Shown here piece by piece: positions 49,300-59,822 of a stretch of 64,000 nucleotides of DNA. The stretch comes from Lithospermum erythrorhizon (lineage: Eukaryota; Streptophyta; Magnoliopsida; Boraginales; Boraginaceae). The notes under the pieces were generated by a model, which was given only the letters and a program-made list of their open reading frames with translations, was not told the origin of the DNA and made no database searches. The DNA lies in contig JADFUC010000991.1 of NCBI GenBank assembly GCA_019722365.1, positions 238,995 through 302,994 of the forward strand, read 5' to 3'. Position numbers and translations under genes: made by a program. The number at the start of each line of letters is the position of its first letter. Position 1 is the stretch's first letter.

Positions 49300-50330
49300 T
49301 GCCACCACGTAGTGCCTGTTTTCGTCAAGGCCGCCAGAGCGTGAAGGCGCAATGGCAGGAGTCAGCGAAAGCGCTAGAAAGTGTGTATGCTAGCCAGAAT
49401 GCTGATAAGAATGTAGTAGCTGATGAGCCTAAATAGCTTCTGCCACAGACTCGGAACAAACGCCGCGGGAGACGAGACAAGAGTCCCCGCCGCCAAGGGT
49501 GATGAGTTACAGTAAGCTATTCTGACCGCTCGTCGGGACCCACCGGCTCGTCGTAACATTCTCCATCTGCATTGTGAGTTCATTCGAGACTCGAGAGTAT
49601 ATTTGAGCCTACGGGAGTTAATGTGGTTCGAGACCGTGACTGCACAGCATGATTACACTGAGCCTCGAGATCTGCTGGGAGATCGTGACACGCATTTCGA
49701 TCAAGGGGTCAAGGATACTGGGTGTCATGGGATCAGCTTCGTGGAATTATTTCGAGGAGCTTTTGTCTTCAAAGCGCATATGTCGCCTCTGTAATTGATC
49801 CAAAGGGCAAAGAGTATAAATGACTACGAGAAAAGATTCAAATGATCTCTCGCCTACTTCCTGAGGTGAATCCTAATGGTGGGAAGCAGGATCGAAAGTC
49901 TGTGGACGGAACGAGCATGAGATTCGCACTGTGCTATCACTCAAAAATTATGTACAACTTCCATGAGCTAAGAAATGACGCCTTTTGCTGTGTAGATGAT
50001 TTGGTCAGAACAGTCTATGAAAGGGGAGAAAAGAGGGAAGACTACGCTTCAAAGATGGTCGGGTCAATGAAGTTCTGCTCTGTGGACGCCCATCACAATA
50101 GTACAAGCATAAAATGTAGAGTCATGAGCTCCCTGCTACAATTCTCAATTCAAGATTATCGCTTTCTATGCCTGTGTCTTTTAATCGGGTCCGGGGAACT
50201 TCAGAGAGGGTATCGTATGGTGAAGACTACGGGCGTTTCCGCCAGGGTAAACCGGTCATGTGAGTCGCGGAATGCCGAGACAGCTGCTCATATCGGTGTC
50301 GTGTGAAGGACACATCGCCGCTGACGTCCC
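49300..50330 (+). pseudogene. Gag remnant of the Tekay-like element
   Basis: It opens MPPRSACFRQGRQSVKAQWQ (49300), an MPPR- and Arg-rich start common in these gags. After stops, 49720-49790 gives a WDQLRGIISRSFCLQSAYVA stretch corresponding to W..F...F...Y.P. At 49985-50060, CVDDLVRTVYERGEKREDYA matches the capsid segment SY.EVVDRAL..E...EDY. No intact zinc knuckle is visible before the protease. Confidence 0.55.
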
Positions 50331-50549
50331 CAGAGGCAGAAATAAGTTAGCTGAGCGCAAAGACATTTACTCCAAAGATAAATTGTTAGTAGAGTTATCA
50401 CTTTTAAGTCATGAGGTCGATTCAAAGGGTGTATGGTAGTCATGAGTTTTAGTAGTCGTGTAAAGAAGTGTCATTGACTACTGTATGTAAGGCTGAACTA
50501 ACAAGGGCGATATTTGCAGCTACTCAAATAGAAGCTTCCGTGATTCCCC

Positions 50550-50670
50550 AAAGGGTCAAGGTAATTTTAAATTTACGCTGGTCAGGCTCAAAGTCTTGTT
50601 TGATTCCGGTTACTCATTCCTTTATATCTCCGAAATTCTCCCACAGATTCCTAAAACTCGAGAAATTCTT
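50550..50670 (+). pseudogene. Protease remnant of the Tekay-like element
   Basis: In adjoining frames the text gives LKVLFDSGYS and THSFISPKFSHRF, together the gypsy protease motif LFD(S/T)GA.HSFIS..F. The active-site Asp-Ser-Gly is present and a frameshift follows at once. Confidence 0.68.
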
Positions 50671-51049
50671 GCTATTCCACTTCTAATTTAAATTCAAAGG
50701 AGTCTGCTAAGATTGAGCAAGTACTTAGAAATCAGCCCCATAAGTACTGGAAATCAATGTCTGAGATGATTTATTACCTTTTCGGTATGAATGATTTTGA
50801 TCTTTATTCTCGGGAAACGGATTGTCTGGGGAAACATCATGCAAATGATGATTGTCATCTTAAGAAGATTGAAATATTCAGTCCCGGTAGATTCAAGATC
50901 TTCTTCCTAGTGATAGAAAATCCTTTCCTCTTGTCTCATTTCCGCCTTTAGTCATTTCATAAGATAAGCCGAGAAGCTCGATGTATCAATATTCATTTTA
51001 CGTTGTCGCATAATAGCGCAAAGCAGGCGTTGTTGATTTGAAAGAGGTG

Positions 51050-52440
51050 CATGTCATGTAGAGTATGTCGATGTATTTCCGAGGAATCGCTGACTTCCTC
51101 CCGCGCGGTAGCGGAGTTTACACCGATTCCGTACGCTCCGATTTCTATGGCACCTATAGAATGGCTCCCGGGAGCTAAGGAGCTGGAAAACGCACCGTGT
51201 GAATTCGTTGGACAAAGGATTCATTCGACCAAGTAGTTCACCTGGGAGCTCCTGTGTTATTTGTCGCTAAGCGGACGGATTCGAGGTCAGCAGCATCGAC
51301 ATAGACAACAACAAAGTAAACTATTAAGAATCGATATCCGCTGCCTGTGATCATTTATCTGCTTCGACCAATTGAAGATGTCTGGCATTTTCTAAGATTG
51401 GCCTCGAGGTCGCTACCATCAATCGGTGATTGGCGGAGGACGATGTATCAAAGCCGCCTTTAGAATAAAGATAATGGGCACTACGGAAGTTTTTGGTGAT
51501 GCCATTTGGGCCGACGAATGCCTCTGCCGCATTTATGGATCTTATGAAATCGGGTGTTCCGCAGACTTACTTGATAAATTTTGTAGGTGTCTATTGACCT
51601 ACATTTTGATATATATTCCTGCAGCTGGCGAGAAAGCATTTGGAAGAATTAACACTCGGTGATCATGCTGTAGACTTTGAGAAAAAATGAATCAGATGCT
51701 AAATTTTCCAAAGTTGTGAATTTTGGTCGAGAAAAAGTGCGCTTCCGCCATGGATTTCAGAGGTATAAGCGTTGATCCTCAAAAGGTTGAAATTGTGATG
51801 AATTGGGAACTAATCTACCAATACATCGAATGGAGTTTCGGTCATGGGATACTATCGGAGATTTATACAAGATTTCTCAATTATCGCCACACCCAAGGAC
51901 CAAAGTCACTTTTAAAAGCGAGTTCCATTTGTCTGAATGAGGATTGTGGAACGGCTTCAATGAGTTGAAAGAGAACGACTACCGCGCCAGATTTACTCTC
52001 CGTCGCATGTGACGGCTATGTCGCAGATGACGCCACATCGTGGGTTGGATTGCTAATGCAATATGTGTGGTAGCCAGATGATTCATGACAAATGAGAAAT
52101 CATGAGAAAACTATCCAACACACGATTTGGAGCTACTGCTATTGTGTTCCTCGCACTTAAGATTCGAGGCATTATTTGTACAAGCATTTTGCAAAATTTT
52201 ACCGATCACAAAGCTAAATACTCTAACGCAGTAGATTCAATCGAGGCGGGGCGGATGGAGTTTATCAACATTACGATGTTTCTATTGAGTATCATCCTGA
52301 AAGCGAATGTAGAATTACGCTAGTCGGAAGGGAAGATAAGGAGCCATTAATCTAAATGAAGAATTGGTGTCAATTTCTCGAGCTGGAGTTTACGGTGGCT
52401 CATTGCACAAATAAGTGGTTCACCGGTTCTTGTTGATCGA
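51050..52440 (+). pseudogene. Reverse transcriptase and RNase H remnant of the Tekay-like element
   Basis: 51060-51235 carries the EY.DVFPEE..... entry to RT and a degenerate PISMAP block. 51236-51290 corresponds to SPWGAPVLFVAK. About 51365-51530 gives a broken FSKIDLR.RYHQL series and FLVMPFGPTNA. About 51590-51640 is a degenerate IDDILIYS palm motif. About 51950-52320 follows the RNase H region, with NYPTHDLE (52105-52130) and the linked A...FAL.IWRHYL and TDHK.LKY positions. Frames change repeatedly. Identity is high enough that the family is certain even though the gene is dead. Confidence 0.78.
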
Positions 52441-52539
52441 ATAATCGGGAGGACAAAGAAAAAGATGAGAAATTACAAAAAATAATAGGGGAAGTCAAGA
52501 AATGAAGCGCATCGCATAGATAACACCGACATCTCAAGG

Positions 52540-53480
52540 GGCTATTGTGAACCCCTTCCTATTCCAGAGCGACTTGGGAGCATATTACGATGGATCTTTG
52601 TTGGATCTCCGAGGACGCTGAAAGAAACGACGGCATTTCCGTGGGCCATAAGCGATATTATCGAATCAAATTTACTTACCAATTGCCGACCTACCTGGCC
52701 CCGAGCAAATAAGTAGGTCAGAGGATCAAGGCGCGATTGTAATGGAGCGCCAAGATTCATCAGACGTATCGAGATTAGATTCACCTCCGCATTTTGGAAA
52801 GGATTTCAAGAAATACGGGGACGAAAGGGTCAATTTGAGTACACATCATTTCATCCACAATGATTGGCAAATAGAGAGAACACCAAACATCGAGGATATG
52901 TCATGGGCCCTGTGTCAATTTTTTCCGAAATCGGGACGATGACCAGCTTAAAACGATTTGTATAATAATAGCTTCCACGCCGCATTGGGATGGCACCATT
53001 CGCCATCAGACGGCAGAAATGCAAGACTCAACATTGAAACGGCTCGGGGATGTAGTTGTACGGTTCGTGAGTTTCCAGGAAAGATCGGTAGAATAAATTG
53101 ACATAAAGAACACCGAAGTGGCGCAAGATAGGCAAAGATGTATGCGCATCGCCGCCGGGTGGATTTAAACTTTGAAATCGGTGATAAAGTATTTTGAGAA
53201 TATCCCCATGGAAAAAGCAGCATGAGATTCGGGAAGAGAGGAAAGCTGAGCCCAAGATATATCGTCCGCATTAGACAAGGGGCGTAGTTGTCCGGGTGGC
53301 CTATCGCTTGGTATCATTCCAAAGATCGGGACGTATTCATAATGTTTTCCATGTGTCATGTTCCGAGGAAGCATATCCCATTTAATCCCATATCTGTAGT
53401 CACAAACCAAATGAGCTCGGAGAGGATCTACGTATTTTAAGAGAAACCAAAGAAATTTTGATCGTGAAGGAAAAGTGTCA
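52540..53480 (+). pseudogene. Integrase remnant of the Tekay-like element
   Basis: WEHITMDLCWISEDAERNDG (about 52568-52630) is the start of the catalytic core. DDQLKTI is followed by YNNSFHAAIGMAPF (52960-53005), the conserved end of the core. The C-terminal GPY/F-like part is visible as ISPWKKQHEIREERKAEPKI followed by YR, and then HNVFHVSCSEEAYPI. Stops are frequent. No chromodomain signature was found after it. Confidence 0.75.
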
Positions 53481-53726
53481 TGAATAAAGTCAGGGCTTTA
53501 GTGAAGTGCTGGTGGCTAAATCAAATTTGAGCGGAGGAAGCTACGCTGGGAACGAAAAAGAGGATGTCGTAAAACCAAAGATTCACATCTTTTCAAGTTG
53601 GTAAGGTTGGGCTTCTAAACTTGTACTATAATATATGTAGTATACTATTTCTATGAGGCCGAGCAGCTAGTTGGGTACGGGGGCGCATAAGAAAATTTCG
53701 AGGACGAATTTTATTAGGGAGACTAA

Positions 53727-56054
53727 ATAACCTGCCCAGATAAGCAATTTCCTTAAGATGATTTTAGTCGCCTGCTGAAGGTTTTAAGTATTAAAGTAAA
53801 AAATTTCTTTATGAATAATGATTACATAGTCGGGCGAGCACATATTTTGGAGAATAAATTTAATTGACTCGTGTTCGAATTTGGTTGGTAAACCGAGTAA
53901 AGAAGTCATATAAAGTAAACCTAAACTCGACCAAACTACTCCTCGAGGTTCCACTTCCCACCTAACCCCACTAATACTTATACTTATCCTATTGTTAAGC
54001 TTATCAAAAACAAAAATTCTTCTTCTTCTCTTAAGTTTCGCTCTAACCATCCTCTCCCCTTCCATTGATTTTTTTTCATTTTCTTGGCAAATCTCATGAA
54101 TCTAAATTAATAACTCAAGTTTCCCATCTCTGTTGATCAAAGCGTATGATCTTTACCTTCAATTTACTATTTGGAGCTAGTAGTTGACTATATAAGCAGC
54201 TTGACTTTATGTTTACTTTTGGGATTTTGGACATGTTATTATGGCATAAGATTACATTCAAGTATCCTAGGACAGAGGTGATTCGAGTAGTTAATGGGAT
54301 CGGAAAGCGTTGTAAGTTGGATGTTGACTTTATTGACTTTTCTTCAATTGACTTTAAATGATAATAATAGGACATGACTAGAATATAGTTGATTCGGGGT
54401 ATAGAATCATGGTTCGATGTGAATGCTAGTGGATCAATGAGGAAAGTTCTTTGGGAAAGTTCGTATGCTAATCAAGCGCCAGATTGAGTTGTATTTAATG
54501 AATTAATTAGTTGTCAATTATCACTGGCTGTTAATGTGTTTGGGAGGTTATCATTGAGTAATTAGGAAGCGATGACGAATACCGTAGATTTCATGGTCAT
54601 GACTAATATAGTTGCTATTTTAATATAATGATATCAACTCGGGAATGTAATCCCAAGGCAAGGGTTATATAAATCAATCGCAGACGTGGGTATATAACAC
54701 TTGGGTACACATATATATGTTAAGAGAGTGACTCCATGGAATGTATTATAATATCTAATTTCTTTGAATGTGACCGAGCCGGATCTAGCACGTAAGACGC
54801 TTAAGGCCGTTGTTACTACTTTTGGACTCGAAAGTAGTACAAATCTCACGATTGAACTTTATGTATAATATGTCAGATATACTAAGCATATGATATTTTG
54901 AGATTATTCGATATGTGTATTGCATGACCATGACCGATATTATGTGGAAATTGAGATTGAAGTTATACTTTTGAAATAATCGAGATTATGATTGACATTA
55001 TGTGTACATTTTGATTCTCGATTCATAAGGGATTTAAGAAATGAGATTTAAGTATATTACGAGATAATTGAGACTATAATTCATAAATTTATGATGGCTT
55101 AAATATTATTTACTTATATCATTTAGATAGTCAGAACATGATTATATTACGAGAATCGCTATAAGTAATCGTGTGCTATATATCGGCCGCAAGGCCAAGG
55201 TCAGCCACGTACGATTGATTTGATGTGTTACTATGGAATGCTGGGTGACTTCACTGAAAGCTCACAAAGTATATCGTTGCGGTCATGATTCGGAGTTCAA
55301 AAGTATATGCACACGAGGCGATTTCATTTAGAGTGATGCAGTGGAGGCCTCTATCTGACATTCTCGGCGCGATTCTTCATATGCTGTATTATTTGGAGGC
55401 GGATTCCTATATGTGTATTATTCGGGAGTGATTCCTCATATGTGTATTATTTGAGGCGGATTCCTCACTTGATTATTTGTATAGGACTGTTTCCATTAGA
55501 TTTGCATGTGTTGGTCTGTGGTCAGAAATGCATTATCTCTCAAGAATTTCTGACAGCTTATTCATCAGCGTAACTTTATTAATAATTGCGTTATGGCACG
55601 GGCTCGAAAATATATGAAATTCAAATTCTGATATTTGTATTCACTCTTCCGCCTTAATAGCCGACTTCTATTCTCTCTGGCGTTTTTATGCCTAGGTCTC
55701 TATAGAGGACGCGAAAGCGGCCGAGATCTGTTTCATTGCTCGCGAAGATCTTAAAAGTAGGCGCGCGTGCATGTTTAAGTCCTCATCACTATTTCTTTTG
55801 TCAAACATTTGTATATTTGAGATCAAAGTGGTTGTATTATATCGACGCAGTCTCGTTGTCATACTTTCATGAATGATTTTGGATATGTGCTCGCTGTCCG
55901 TTATTTCATTTCTGGATTTATCATTTTAACACCAATACGGAAATAGGAGCTTTTATTTCATAATGCCAAGAAAGTTGTTGTATCCACTGCTTGGTGACTC
56001 AGATATGTTGTTAATGATCTTAAGTCAAGGGCCGACTTAAAGCGTCGCGTTACA
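53727..56054 (+). repeat. 3' LTR of the Tekay-like element
   Basis: It begins around AATAACCTGCCCAGATAAGC and ends GCGTTACA at 56054. It is preceded by TTTCGAGGACGAATTTTATT and AGGGAGA (53697-53724), the conserved sequence and polypurine tract found before gypsy 3' LTRs. Confidence 0.82.
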
Positions 56055-56059
56055 AATAT

Positions 56060-57010
56060 TCTCCTTATTCCCTTGCCACTACTCAGGATATCCCTTGATC
56101 TTAAAGAACCTAGCCTTCACATGCCCTTTTTTACTATAGTAATCACACTTCAAATGTGATTTATCAATCTTATTAAACCTAGGGATCGAACAGCCTCAGT
56201 CTGTACTTAATATATTTTCTATCCCCTCTAGTACATTAGGTAAAGGATCCATTAGTAAAATTTCTTGACTCCTAATAAGACTATATCTACTATTTCAACC
56301 ATAATAAACTATATAACCCTCTCTTCATCATACTCATTATTCTTAAGGCTAGGTTTCAAATTCATCAATTCATCCTGCAGCCTTTGAACTTATTGTAAAA
56401 ATACGTAAACATAATCAATCTTGTTTTGCGTAGTATATGTCCTCTTAACTCAAGGCCAACTTAGTACATTACTTACTCCAAAACCTTCCTTTATTTCATT
56501 CCATAAATCACTCGCATTCGAAGCAAAAACAAAACCTCTAGCTAATCGTTTTATTGCACCCCAGTTTAGAATCCACCCAAATTAGAGCTCTAGCTTACCT
56601 TTTCTCCATTAAGCGCAGAGGACTATCAACCGATGGAACTTCAACCTCCTCAGAATCAATCCTGTGATATCACGCGTCAGAGTCACAAGACACTTCATAA
56701 AGTTCAAAGAGCACTATCCTAAACCAATTTGTTATGGTTTAGAGCTGCCTTGCCATATAATGCAATAACTCTCTCCTTATTTTTCAACGCGACAATCACA
56801 TGGTAACTTCTAAGACAGAGCCAAATTCAACATTTAAAGATTTATCGTTTCTCTCAAAACCACCCTCTCTACTTGAGAGGAAATAAGAAAACCACTCAAA
56901 AACACACTCTATGAGCTTCCCTATTCTTGAAACATAGTTCCACCAAGTCGTCGCCAGGCTAATTACTACGTGTAATACGTTTAAATTTTCTGCAATCTCC
57001 TTTTTCATTG
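56060..57010 (-). pseudogene. Gag remnant of the copia element (5' part)
   Basis: Reading down from about 56700, the minus strand gives a stretch like FCFCFECE*FME*NKGRFW, corresponding to the W.ELKERFG helix of copia gag, then YVFLQ.VQRLQDELMNLKP (about 56410-56350). At 56160-56110 KCDYYSKKGHVKARFFKIKG is the zinc knuckle CX2CX4HX4C, with the second and last Cys changed to Tyr and Phe. It breaks off at the gypsy insertion and resumes at 46850. The N-terminal end near 57000 is uncertain. Confidence 0.65.
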
Positions 57011-57050
57011 GTTTGTGATGTATGTGTTAGGAAAGCATCAGCCTCTGAGC

Positions 57051-58440
57051 GATCTAGCTTCACTAAAGATTGCTGGCTCAAATACATTAAAAATTTTGGG
57101 CAATTTTCATACTATTTTCAAAAACTTTTATGTTAACAAGAAATAAGTAAATGTTGTTTTGGAATAAATTACATAAAAAACGAAGAATTATAATTAGATC
57201 ATAATAACTACCAAAATTTAATTTAGAATTGCTATTAATTGATTTTGATACAAAATATATACTACGCTGCAAAGAAAGAAAACCAAAGACCCTCATGGGA
57301 CGAACATTAATTATTTACCAACTATTAATCTCCATCCACAAAAAGATTGTTTACTTTTTATAAATAGATCTTCAAACTTCGATTCTTTTTAATATATTTG
57401 CTCAGATATATAATATTTTATAAAAAATATATCAAACTTAAATATTAAATATATTTTCATTTGATAGCTTTTCATCAAGATTATACAATACAAACAAAAA
57501 TATCTACGATCAAAGCTCTCATAGATATAACAAAAAGGCCCAAAACCGAACAATCTTCATGATTGGCGAATATGCTTTGTCAACCACCTTTAATATATAG
57601 AGGTTGGTTCCCTAATCAGTACGACATAAGTAAGGTGCACATGTGATATGGTTTTGTATTAATATTTCAATAATAAGGGATGTATTATAGGAAATTTGGT
57701 TTTATATAAAATTTAAAATATAATTTTAAATTTGATAAAGTAGCATAAAGTTGATTTTAGTTGGAAATTTTATAGGAAAGCATTTCTAGAGCACTCATAT
57801 CATAGTTCCTAAAAGCTCCATTTTGTTATTTAAAATATGATGGAAAAAATCAATTACAACAAATTACTTATTCTGAAATATCTTCTCAAAATTTTTACAC
57901 CAAAACCCCTTTTATTTGGTCTATACTCCCCTCAAGCTAAAATCATTTCTCTGTATTTCTCTTTCTCAATAAGGAATGTAATAGGAAATTTAATTTTATG
58001 TAAAAGTGAAATATTAGTAACACCTAAATTTAATAAAATAATATAGAAAGTTGATTTTTAGGAAATTTTATGAGGCATAATGACGCGATAAAAGCTCACA
58101 ATCTGGCCACGAAATCCACCTCTCTAAGAAATCGACATTAGAAATTTTATTTTTTCGATAAAAAATAGGGGTTGTCCCGACATGTTCCTATTTGTTGAAT
58201 CTATATCTTTCACAAATTCTTTCGGCGGTTTTGCCTAGTCCGACACCGAACTTCAATCAGAAAATAAATTACGGTATCAAATGCATATGCTCCCAGTGTC
58301 CTGCATTATTTCTTTGTAAGTCTATATAACACATGGTAAAAATGCAAACTAAATATAGCCAACAATATATATGTACTACCAAAAACATATGACAAGATTA
58401 TATTGAAATTAACTACATAGTTGATCACATTATTCTTGTT
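57051..58440. other. AT-rich intergenic DNA with MITE-like remnants and a direct repeat
   Basis: No gene. 57360-57560 shares ACAAACAAAAATATCTACG and the ACAATCTTC ending with the interior of the Stowaway at 11304-11713, so it is probably an eroded relative lacking its ends. 57672-57790 and 57970-58080 are imperfect direct copies of about 110 bases (GGAATGTAATAGGAAATTTA-type start, AAGTTGATTTTAG-type end). Confidence 0.5.
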
Positions 58441-58458
58441 TTCTGCCAAGAAATCTTC

Positions 58459-58698
58459 TTAAGGCCAAACTAAATCCACACAAACCCTGGAAAGATCTTC
58501 TTGCAATTCTGTAATTTTGCAGCCATCCATGAAATCACCAGAAAATTTGACAACCCTTTTGGATTCAGAAGAGGCTGAGGCTGAGATACTCTTGTTGGAC
58601 TTCACAACAGCCCCAGATGAAGTGGTAGGCATTGTCATCAGGAAATCGAAGTCTTCATGCCTTAGGATTTCAGATATCAACAGAAAAAGAGAAGCCAT
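58459..58698 (-). CDS. Small ORF of 79 codons, possible host peptide gene
   Basis: It starts MASLFLLISEILRHEDFDFL and ends in VCVDLVWP. Composition (Ser/Ala/Val/Asp-rich, balanced codon use) looks more like a real plant coding sequence than the surrounding AT-rich DNA. There is no clear cleavable signal peptide, although the first ten residues are hydrophobic. The middle is Ser/Ala-rich (SNKSISASASSESKR) and the C-terminal part contains two Cys. I do not recognise a family. A 69-base tandem duplication begins at its start codon and covers the sequence just upstream. It could be a short secreted or regulatory peptide, or an exon of a longer gene. Confidence 0.42.
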   Translation of the reverse strand: MASLFLLISEILRHEDFDFLMTMPTTSSGAVVKSNKSISASASSESKRVVKFSGDFMDGCKITELQEDLSRVCVDLVWP

Positions 58699-58836
58699 TT
58701 ATAATAAGAAATTAAAAATTGATGAAGATTCTTGAAATGTTTTGCTCACAAGTTTGTGTTTGGAGCTTTATAATAAGAAGTTAAAAATTGATGAAGATTC
58801 TTGAAATGTTTTGCTCACAAGTTTGTGTTTTGGAGC
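58698..58836. repeat. Tandem duplication of 69-70 bp upstream of the small ORF
   Basis: Two copies (58698-58766 and 58767-58836) beginning TTTATAATAAGAA.TTAAAA and ending GGAGC differ at two positions only. The duplication directly abuts the start codon at 58698-58696 and doubles its presumed 5' leader. Confidence 0.93.
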
Positions 58837-59382
58837 TTTTAAAGTACTGATTGTATGGTGGGTGACAAATAGCCAGAAAGAGGTTGTGTAATAAAGAAGT
58901 GAAGTAAAGCCCATAGAATTAGCTGATCTGTTTCTTTGACTTTAGTGTTTTAGTGTGAGATTGTTGTGGGCGTATGTAGACATAGAAATATCAGAATTAT
59001 GGGGCAACCAAAGCAGTTGGCTGTGACTTTGTGCAGTTGGACAGTGATGATTTATGAATATGAAACAGCTCACCCTCGACTAAATTACCAACTTGGTACA
59101 CTAAATTATTTTTTTAAATTTTAAAATTACAATAGCTCGTACATTTTTTAATTTAAGAAAAGCCAAGCAGTAGACGCTTCACCTACGTTTCTACCATACC
59201 CTTCACCTTACCTCTATTTAATTGTTTATTTTCAATTACTCTATTTAATAAAAACGAAAGATTTCTACTATTTTCTCGATAAAATTTTCATTAAGCTGCT
59301 GACAGCACATTACTGCCACGATACGCGTGACTTTCAGCTGCTAATTTAAGAATTTCATATCTTTCTTCTTTCCCCCATCTCT
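58837..59382. other. Intergenic DNA
   Basis: Between the small ORF and the last exon of the cyclin-T-like gene. No frame or element recognised. It would hold the promoter of the small ORF and the end of the gene to the right. Confidence 0.4.
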
Positions 59383-59470
59383 TCAACTTGTCACTGCAGG
59401 AGCATACATAGGCTGAATTGGATAGGAGCTTCCATTGAATCCAAATCCAGGATCAAATCTTTGCACATAT
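59383..59470 (-). CDS. Putative 3'-terminal exon, probably of the cyclin-T gene
   Basis: On the minus strand a good splice acceptor (CATTTTATCAG, ending at 59471) is followed by codons YVQRFDPGFGFNGSSYPIQP and a short tail ending in TSSTOP (stop at 59385-59383). The Gly/Pro/Tyr-rich composition and clean frame suggest real coding. The preceding coding piece (59822-59697) has a possible GT donor at CAT|GTTTCC, but the phases do not match, so either an indel intervenes or this belongs to an alternative 3' end. It is not recognised as a known domain. Confidence 0.4.
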
Positions 59471-59696
59471 CTGATAAAATGCAAGTTGTTAATTATACTA
59501 CCCAACCTAATAAAGGAACAAACACATGATAATGATATCAAAGTTTTTCAATCAACACACGTCACTATAGCTATTACATTTTGTACAACTCAATGAATCA
59601 TCTCCATTTTTGTATAAGGCTCTCAAAGTTTTGCCACCTCACAGTTAAAGTATAACACTACATAGTCCCCACAATTTTATCAATTTGCAGAAAACA

Positions 59697-59822
59697 CTAC
59701 AGAAGTTTGGAAACATGATTCTCCTGCAGGTGCCGTTTATGTTCTCGCTCCGAGAAACCATGCCTCCCCAATCGACTTCTATCTTCTGAATGGTCGTGGT
59801 TGTGGTTGTGAGGATGTGATCG
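59697..59822 (-). pseudogene. Cyclin-T C-terminal coding piece left of the LTR insertion
   Basis: The minus strand reads HPHNHNHDHSEDRSRLGR and then HGFSEREHKRHLQENHV, a His/Asp/Arg-rich tail of the kind that ends plant CYCT1 proteins, before a stop at 59699-59697. Read across the inserted element (59823-62731), it continues the frame of the exon at 62737-63342 once one target-duplication copy is removed. This is good evidence that the two were one exon. The His-rich stretch resembles that of animal cyclin T only in composition. Confidence 0.55.

Larger units (their letters stand above)
46864..56054 (+). mobile_element. Ty3/gypsy retrotransposon, Tekay/Del-like, both LTRs, nested in copia gag
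   Basis: Direct repeats 46864-49158 and about 53727-56054 (2.3 kb each) flank 4.6 kb with gag, protease, RT/RNase H and integrase remnants in order on the plus strand. LTRs open with a degenerate TGTAAC-type start followed by CTGCCC..ATAAGCAATTTCC and close with GTTACA. A tRNA-iMet-type primer-binding site follows the left LTR. Likely target duplication AATAA (46859-46863) / AATAT (56055-56059), 4 of 5 matching. Long LTRs, a gag starting MPPR and the pol order fit the Tekay/Del branch. No chromodomain was identified. Many indels between the LTRs indicate an old insertion or low sequence accuracy. Confidence 0.82.
43067..57050 (-). mobile_element. Ty1/copia retrotransposon (minus), split by a nested Ty3/gypsy element
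   Basis: Minus-strand domains in copia order: gag with a zinc-knuckle relic (about 57010-56060), then, after the inserted gypsy element, gag end and protease (46850-46560), integrase (about 46200-45290), RT (about 44800-44205) and RNase H (about 43910-43640), then polypurine tract and 3' LTR (43438-43067). The sequence on either side of the insertion reads as consecutive parts of one gag. No 5' LTR is recognisable right of 57050, so that end is deleted or too diverged. All frames are broken. Confidence 0.78.

Noticed and set aside
49374..49583. Minus-strand ORF over the start of the Tekay-like gag
   Set aside because: Shadow of the plus-strand MPPR-starting gag.
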